DNA of 64,000 bases from Neocallimastix lanati (nom. inval.) (lineage: Eukaryota; Neocallimastigomycota; Neocallimastigomycetes; Neocallimastigales; Neocallimastigaceae): contig JACVTC010000113.1 in assembly GCA_016946835.1 (NCBI GenBank), forward strand, positions 166,001 to 230,000, in the 5' to 3' direction. Shown here piece after piece: positions 50,004 to 64,000 of this stretch. The notes beneath the pieces are model-generated. The model was not told where the DNA came from. It searched no databases and was given only the letters and a program-made list of their open reading frames with translations. The first letter of the stretch is position 1, and each line of letters starts with the position of its first letter. The position numbers and the translations under genes were made by a program.

Positions 50004-52303
50004 AATATGATATTTCTTTTTTGATAATATTATTTTTTTATAAGTATTATTAATATCTATTTTTTTTAAATTTCTTTTTCTATAATTATTAATTATCCTT
50101 TATAATTAATAAAACGTTAAATAAATACATTAAATTAATATTTAATATTATTATTTTATTCAATTTAGTAATAATTTCTATCATACCCCGGTAGTAATTA
50201 CTGATACAAATATAGCTACTCCTATCTTTTACTTTGAACCTTGTGACGAAATTAAGGATAGAACTGTTGGTGCAGTCTATGCTAAGTTAGAAGATGGTCG
50301 TGAAAGATTAAATTTCTATCTTCCAACCTCTTCTTGGTCCCTCGATACTGTGGTTTTAAATCATTTATGGATTCAATGGGGTACTCGTACCCTTTATAAT
50401 GGTATTCGTAGAATTACTTTTTGTCCTCAAGTTGATAATGTTTTCATTCCTACTAATTTAGTTTCTACTGCTAATAAATATGACTCCGGTAATACTATTA
50501 ATCTTACTGACGAAGCCTTCAGTCTCTCAAAATCTGATTTTGAAGATTATATTAAATTTAAAGATGAAATTGTTAAAAAAATGCCAGAGGGTTCCATATT
50601 TAGTATCGATTTAGCTTTCAATGGTAATGGTTTATTACCTAAAAAGGATCAAATTCAAGTAGATGATAATCGTTACGTAGAAATAGATTATATTAAACCT
50701 ATGGGAAAAGGCGTAAAAAATTGGCCAGAGGAACATTATCAACCTAAATGGTCTGAAGACTATCTCGCTAAAGATGAATTATATAAATTCTTTAAGGTAA
50801 AGGAAAATCGTTCCAAATTCTTCTGGTGTTCTAATACTTTCACTCATGAAAACTTGGATAATGCTTCTAGAACGGATGTAGAAAATGAAATTCGGGTGAA
50901 TATTGAAATGGCTAAGAAATTGGATCTTGTAGGTGAAGAATGGTGGTCACAAAGTTCTATTATTACACCAGAAATTTCTGGTTTACATAATGGAGATGCT
51001 ATAGAAATCTTCAAATATTTTGGAATTAATTCAGCTTCAGGTGATATTTCTCGAGCTGATATTACCAATTTTGATAATATTTATCTTCCTTTCATTACTA
51101 CTCAAAAAACTAGTCATGTTGATGGATTCCCAATTATTACTCGTTCACCTTCTGAAATTTATTACTATGCCAGTACTCCTGAAGAAGAAACTTATATCTA
51201 TAATTACATATATTATACTAATTTTGGTAGTGAATCCACTTGGGAACAAATTTTAGAACGTGAAAGTAATCGTGTCTTAAGATTGATTATGCTTTTAAGA
51301 CATGATGCTCATCAATTCCATCAAGCTAACCTTAGAAGTGATGACACAAACAATCATAAGAGTTTATTACAACATTGGGTAGAGGCTGTGGTAAACTTAT
51401 ATAATAAATATGCTAATTGGCCTTTGGTTTCCATGAAATTAGAGAAATTAAATCAATTAACTATTGATCGTTTAAGGATTAAACAATGTAATGCCAATTA
51501 TAAGATTATTGTTACTAATGGTTTTGCTACCGAAATCATTATTTCTAACCCAAGTTCTCAAGAATGTGTTCTTCCATTAACCGTTCCAATGAATGTTGTC
51601 AGAGATCCAGAATATATTTATGAAAAACTTGGTAATGATCCATTAACAGTTTGGGTTAAAGTTGGTGCTGAAGAAAAAACTGTGAAATTATATCCACCAT
51701 TAAAATGGAATAATTCCTCTTCAGATACTACAAATAAAACCGATAATCAAGATAAAGTGGAAAATTCTGAAAACAGTGAAAACACTGCTTCCACAAAAGA
51801 TGATTTATACCGTCATTTATATAAAGATTTCTTTGTTACTAATTGGTATACCTGTGGAAATAAGGAATACTTCTGTAAACGTATCCAATCTGAAAAATGT
51901 TATGTAAGTGTACATTCTTGTTGGAAAGAAGTCCCATCACCAGTAAATAGTTCTCTTTGTAATGAAATGAATAATATTTGCTCATTCATTTGGTCTTCCG
52001 ATAAGTATGTTTCAAAAAAAAAAAAAAAATGTATTATATATATTAATTTAAAATTTTTTTCTTCATTATTTCTATTTTTTTATTATTTTTATTTATAGGA
52101 AAGAATCAGAAAATGCTAATAAATACGAGAGCTTCTTCAAACAAAATTGGACTTCTTGTGACTCTAATAATTGGACTTGTAAAACCAATAAATCCAATGA
52201 ATGCTATGCAATAGCTAAAGAATGTTGGAATCAACCATCTTCTGATGAACTTGAGGAAACTTGTAATAAAATGAATGCCGTCTGTGCTGAAATCTGGCTT
52301 TAA
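49431..52303 (+). CDS. Secreted CE18 (Agd3-like) deacetylase homologue with two C-terminal six-Cys modules
   Basis: Three exons: 49431-49957, 50169-52004, 52099-52303. They give 855 residues. Signal peptide MNILFSTLLLICFCITYIYS. Family landmarks are LKVLILHSQNDE, NHLWIQWGTRTLYNGIRRI, IDLAFNGNGL, CSNTFTHENLDN (about residues 395-406), ITPEISGLHNGDAIEIF and AHQFHQANLR. In Agd3-type enzymes the HTFTH motif supplies two metal-binding His. Here the first is Asn (NTFTH), so catalysis may be altered or lost. After a Ser/Asn/Glu linker come two modules (about residues 733-785 and 805-855), each with C-x6-C-x7-C-x6-CW-x11-C-x6-C-x2-IW. An intron falls between the modules, consistent with duplication of a unit. 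They are not the known CBM10-like fungal dockerin pattern and I do not recognise them; a binding or anchoring role is inference. The paralogue at 43028-46648 has no modules. Confidence 0.87.
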
Positions 52304-52857
52304 AATACAATTTATTAAATAATTTAAAAAAAAATGAAATGAAATTTTAAATAGTAATTAATAATTATCGATTATTTTTTTTATTTTAATTAAAATAACA
52401 ATATTGTTTTTTATATAGAAATAATTAAATTGAGTTTTTTAATTACATATATGAAAATTTATTATATATATATATTTTTTTTAAATAAAACTGAAGAAAA
52501 CAAATAATAATTAATAAAATAAAGAAATATATATTATGAATTTAAAGATAAAAAATTAATAAAAGAAAAATATTTTAAATAAACAAAAATAAAATTAATG
52601 TGTATAATGAAATTATTTTTATCAATATGTAATAATTTTTATGTTAACTATTAATATATATATTTATTTTAATTATAACAATAATTTATGTAATTGTTGC
52701 CCAACGATAATTAAACATGTATATTATTCATTTTGAATATTTATATAAATCAAATATCTGTTTTAATGATATTTAAATAAAATTTGCTTTAAACTATTGT
52801 ATCAGTAATATTTTTACTTAATTTTTTATATTTTCATTACTTTCAATAATTAAATTT
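52304..52857. other. Spacer downstream of the CE18 homologue
   Basis: AT-rich 3' flank containing the CE18 3' UTR. Nothing else is seen up to the 42-bp tandem array. Confidence 0.65.
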
Positions 52858-53272
52858 GAAAATTGAACAAGGAAAAAAGAATGATAATAGTAATACACTG
52901 AAAATTGAACAAGGAAAAAAGAATGATAATAGTAATACACTGAAAATTGAACAAGAAAAAAAGAATGATAATAGTAATACACTGAAAATTGAACAAGGAA
53001 AAAAAAATGATAATAGTAATACACTGAAAATTGAACAAGGAAAAAAGAATGATAATAGTAATACACTGAAAATTGAACAAGGAAAAAAGAATGATAATAG
53101 TAATACACTGAAAATTGAACAAGAAAAAAAGAATGATAATAGTAATACACTGAAAATTGAACAAGGAAAAAAAAATGATAATAGTAATACACTGAAAATT
53201 GAACAAGGAAAAAAGAATGATAATAGTAATACACTGAAAATTGAACAAGGAAAAAAGAATGATAATATTAAT
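52858..53272. repeat. 42-bp tandem repeat, ten near-identical units
   Basis: The unit starts GAAAATTGAACAAGGAAAAA and continues GAATGATAATAGTAATACACT. Units differ only at one or two purine positions (AAGG/AAGA, AAAGA/AAAAA). Because 42 is divisible by 3, several frames stay open (plus-strand KIEQGKKNDNSNTL repeated). There is no ATG in frame ahead of the plus-strand reading and no flanking coding sequence, so I do not call a gene. Read on the minus strand, each unit carries a pyrimidine tract followed by CAG (TTCTTTTTTCCTTGTTC then AATTTTCAG), like an intron 3' end. Confidence 0.92.
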
Positions 53273-53712
53273 ATATTATTGTTATAATTACCTAATCCAC
53301 ATTATTATTATTTTTGTCAGATAAAATAACATTAAGTTTATTAAGTTTATTGGATAATATGTTCAAATCTTGGCTGATTTTCAAATTTAAATTTGAGGTC
53401 TATTTCTTTTTACCTTATATTAATTTATCCATAATAAAATTTAGGCTAATTTGCTTAAATTTCTAAATATAAAAAATAATGGCCAATGCCTCTGAAGGAG
53501 AAGACCATAATTTCTTTAAGATAGTTAATTCAAACCCTAATCCAGAATAGGAATTCCTTTTAAAACAAAGATCTTATAATATGGAGATGAGATTCGTTGC
53601 ATATGAAATTTTTTCTGAATTTATTATATACTTTATTTTGAATATTACTTTTTATTATATATTATTATTTAAAATATTATTATGTGCTAATTAGACAAAT
53701 AATATTTATTTT

Positions 53713-53759
<47 letters not shown>

Positions 53760-54086
53760 TATTCATGTAATTAATAAACAAAAAAATAAGTTTAAAGTTC
53801 TTAATAATGGCGGCTGTAAAAATATATACTATATTTATTTACTTAAAAAAATTCATATATATAATTAATGATTATAATTCTTTAGAAATAAGAATATGAA
53901 GTTTGTGTATCAACAAAAAAAAAAACATTTATTATTATTTGTCTGTATTTCTTTATTCCATATAAATATTTTTATATTTTATCTATATTATATTATTAGA
54001 AAATAAGAAACTACTTATATATATATTACCAAATTTTTTAATTATATATATTTTTTATTATATACTATTTATTTATTATATACTAT

Positions 54087-54117
<31 letters not shown>

Positions 54118-55470
54118 CAATTTATTAACTTTTATAAATTGATAAAAGGAAGATTTTAGATATAGGAATCAAAAAAAAATAATGCATATTAAGTAGTAAT
54201 GATATTAATTTCTGTTAATAATATAAATATATATATATATAAAAACAGAGTTTTTATTAACTATTTTTTTTGTTAATTTAATAATTTATTACTGTTTTTT
54301 TTTTTTTAAAAAATATTAATTTTGAATCTTTACTATTATAAATTAAAATTCATTTAATTAATTAATTTTAACTTTTTAATATTTAACATATTTAAAATAA
54401 TATTTGATTATATAGTTAAATTTATTATGGTTATTAAATTAATTTAATTATAAATCATCCACATTATAAATTTATTATATAATAATAAATGAATGAATGA
54501 ATGAATGAATAAATAAATTAATCATAAATGATTTATATTTATAATTTTTAATTAATAATTTTTATTAAAAAAAAAACTCAATAAATATAAATATATATTT
54601 TAATAAATATATAAATATATATTAAAAAATTGAATTTTTAATATTCAATTTTTTTCTTAATAAAAACGTTTTATTTTTTTTTTTTTAAAATTTTTAAAAA
54701 ATATATAAAAGTTTAGAAGTTTAATATTTTGAAAAAAAAGGTAATAAATATAAAGATATATGAATTAATGTATATGTATATATTTTATTTTATAAAAAGA
54801 AATATTATAATATTTAATATGTAATAGGTGATATAATACCATTAAATTATGGTTAAGAGAATATTTATGAATAAATGAATTTATGGGATTTTATATTTTA
54901 CATATATATGATGAGATAATCAAGAAACTAAAAAGAGAAAAATGTATTAAGATTAATATATATATCTAAATAAATATGTTATATTTTTTTTTTACAGAAA
55001 TATATGATAATATTATATTTATTTATTAATTACAATAAATTAATAGACAAATAAACATTTATTTATTATTATTTTAAATATTAGTTAATATCTATGAAAA
55101 ATTAAATATTATCTTTTATCCCAAAACCAAAAATTTAGTATATAATTGTGAAATTAATGTAAAATAAAATATTATTTTTAAAACAATATATATATATTTC
55201 ATGAAACAAAATGAGATTTGAAAAAAGTTTTTTATTTACTAATTTATTTATTTATATTATTAAATAATAAAATATTGTAAAATTTCATAATTTAAATATT
55301 TTTACATAAATTTATTAATATTTTATATGATCAATAAATTATTTTTTTATAAAAAGTATTTTAATATTAATAATATTCATTTTTTTATGTATATATATTT
55401 ATTTAAATTTTATATTAAATTGTATAAAATAATAAATAATAAAAAGAAGTATAAATTAAGAATAAATAAA
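53273..55470. other. Spacer upstream of calnexin
   Basis: Mostly A/T, with poly-T at about 53719-53752 and TTTA/GAAT simple repeats (about 54069-54116; 54490-54517). It holds the fragment described at 53479-53694 and the calnexin promoter. An in-frame ATG exists upstream at 55327, but the ATG at 55471 starts directly before the signal peptide and is preferred. Confidence 0.6.
53479..53694 (+). pseudogene. Possible degenerate coding fragment
   Basis: From an ATG at 53479, 23 codons of non-repetitive sequence (MANASEGEDHNFFKIVNSNP) run into a TAG at 53548. The same frame then continues open (EFLLKQRSYNMEMRFVAYEI) to about 53692. Base composition is richer in G/C than its flanks. It could be a gene relic with a nonsense mutation or a chance open stretch. 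No family is recognised. Confidence 0.3.
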
Positions 55471-58831
<3,361 letters not shown>

Positions 58832-59046
58832 ATGAATAAATGAATGAATGAATGAATAATTAAATAAAAATAAATTTATCATAAAAAAAAAAAAAAATCA
58901 TTTGTATATATTTAAAAAAGATAAACAAATATTAATAATTTATTAAAATGAAATGAATAATATTATCAATCATTTTATTTTTTTTTTATTTTATTTTATA
59001 TTATTTATAATTAATTAATAGTAATGTATTATTATTATAAATATTA

Positions 59047-59101
<55 letters not shown>

Positions 59102-59753
59102 CTTTAAAAAAAAAGATTACTTTATTTAAAAGAAATTAGAATTCTGCAAATAATAAGATATTTATATACATATATATAACCTATATATAAATGTAATAAT
59201 AATTACAATATAAAAAAAAAAAAAAAACATTAAATTATTAAAATTTATAAAATAAAATAATAATTAAAAAAAATATATATATAATTAGAAGTGATAATGT
59301 TTTTTTTTTGTTTTTTTTGTTTTTTTGTTTCATCTCTCTATTTTATATAATTTTTATTTTTTATCATATTTTTTTTATTTTTTATTTTTTATTAATATTA
59401 TTTCATAATTAAATATTTTATTTTTAATTTATATATAAATGATTTTTTTTTTTTTATTATTATTTTTTTTAAAGTATAATTTAATGTATTTAAAAAGTAT
59501 ATATATATGATTTTATGTGTATTTAATTTATTGAAGATACAAAAAATACAAAAAAAAAAAAAAAAAAAAAAAAACGTTGAAGGAAAAGATAAATAATTGA
59601 ATAAAAAAAAAAAATATAAATAAATAAAAAAAAAATATAAATAAAAAAAAAAATATAAATAAAAAATATAAATATAAATATAAATAATAATAATAATAAT
59701 AATAAAATTATTAATATTAATAATATTAATAAAAATTTAAAACTAGAATAAAA

Positions 59754-59796
<43 letters not shown>

Positions 59797-60541
59797 ACAA
59801 ATAAATAAATATATCTATCTATCTATCTATATATAATTAGTTAATTAATTAGTAGAGAAAAAAAAAAAAGTTTTGAAAAATATTTATAATATTTTTTTTT
59901 TGATATATATATAAATAAATAAAAAAAATAAAAATAAAAAAGTAATAAATCTATTCACTATTATTATTGAAAGAATGAAAGATAAAATAAATAAATAAAT
60001 AAATAAATAAATAAATATATATATAAAGAATAATAATTATTAATAAATATTTTTAAAAAAAATTTTTTTTTTTTAATAAATCAAAATAATAATAATAATA
60101 ATTAAAATAATGATAATAATGATAATAATAATGATAATAATAATGATAATAATGATAATTTTAATAATAATAATGATAATTTTAATAATAACAATTATAA
60201 TGAAAAAAATTTTCATTATAAAAAAAAAAAAAAGAGGTTAAATATATATATTTTAATAATCAAAATTTATATTAAAGAAAAAAAAAATATTAAAAAAGAT
60301 GAATAATAAAGATATCTTAAATACTATATATTAAATAGAGTATGATTACTTTTTTTTTTTTTTTTTTTTTTTTTTGAATATTCAAATAAATCTTTGGTAT
60401 TTTTTTTTTTTAATAATGTTAAATATTAAATAAAAAGTATCATTCTCATTTATATCTATAAAATGTTATTAAAAAATTAACATATATATTATTTGATTTA
60501 AATTATTGTCTATTTAAATTTAAAATATAAAGTTATGGTTT

Positions 60542-60574
<33 letters not shown>

Positions 60575-60713
60575 GCTTTTTTTTGGCTTTTTTTTTTTTC
60601 TTTTGGCCTTTTTTTTTTTTTTTAAGAATTATAACTCTAAAGTTTTTCTTTTTTACTATTATTAATTGTATAATATTTTTTTTTTTTTTTTTTTTTTCTT
60701 ATATTGTTTTTTT

Positions 60714-60744
<31 letters not shown>

Positions 60745-60752
60745 AAATTCTA
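58832..60752. other. Convergent intergenic spacer with poly-A/T tracts
   Basis: It lies between the calnexin and calcyphosin-like stop codons. Poly-A of about 50 bases at 59050-59099, poly-A near 59550-59574, (AAAT)n near 59753-59810 and 59985-60015, ATGATA repeats near 60110-60160, and several poly-T tracts between 60350 and 60744. It carries both 3' UTRs. No gene is seen. Confidence 0.8.

Positions 60753-64000
<3,248 letters not shown>

Noticed and set aside
52818-53287. Three overlapping long frames across the 42-bp array, and the idea of a CRISPR
   Set aside because: Frames stay open only because the unit is a multiple of three, and the plus frame lacks an ATG. The units are contiguous without unique spacers, so this is a minisatellite in a eukaryotic context.

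Overview
The window reads as nuclear DNA of an anaerobic gut fungus (Neocallimastigomycota). I infer this from the extreme AT content, the long A/T-only spacers, and the abundant (ATT)n, (AAAT)n, AAAAT-unit and poly-A/T tracts. Other support is the short GT-AG introns in every gene, the Asn homopolymers inside proteins, fungal-type Sec62 and CE18-type deacetylases, and two genes that look flagellar (a calcyphosin and a C10orf67-like coiled coil), as expected for a fungus with swimming zoospores. Bacterial-type sugar-binding domains fused to class C 7TM receptors are a known hallmark of these fungi. Dictyostelium was considered because it is AT-rich and poly-Asn-rich. The CE18 and flagellar genes argue against it. 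No tRNA, rRNA, CRISPR or bacterial operon is visible.

Layout. 1-602 (-): 5' end of a gene whose N-terminus resembles that of the receptor next door. 2420-4010: minisatellite. 4436-9330 (-): nine-exon receptor with a periplasmic-binding-protein-like ectodomain, 7TM core, PH-like domain and poly-Asn tail. 11055-13149 (-): ten-exon phosphoglycerate kinase paralogue of normal length that has lost most catalytic residues. 13418-17293 (-): Mpv17/PMP22-family protein with a huge Asn-rich tail. 17927-19895 (-): coiled-coil protein. 20680-24852: gene-poor repeat territory. 24853-26127 (+): Sec62. 27743-30305 (-): DPH7/WDR85. 31366-36522 (-): SLC10/SBF transporter with a long N-terminal extension and a His/Asp/Asn-rich tail. 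36523-43027: gene desert with an inverted copy of the repeat at 20.7-21.3 kb. 43028-46648 (-) and 49431-52303 (+): two divergent CE18 (Agd3-like) genes, the second carrying two six-cysteine modules. 55471-58831 (+): calnexin. 60753-64000 (-): calcyphosin-like EF-hand gene running off the right edge.

Themes. Sec62 and calnexin are ER membrane proteins, and both end in KKDE, a dilysine retrieval signal. The receptors and CE18 enzymes fit sensing and remodelling of extracellular carbohydrate. Exon models below were built by hand from GT-AG sites and reading-frame continuity. Every internal junction keeps frame, but none is confirmed by transcripts. The strongest candidates for something undescribed are the apparent PGK pseudoenzyme, the C-x6-C-x7-C-x6-CW-x11-C-x6-C-x2-IW module, the receptor's PH-like domain, and the dispersed repeat families.
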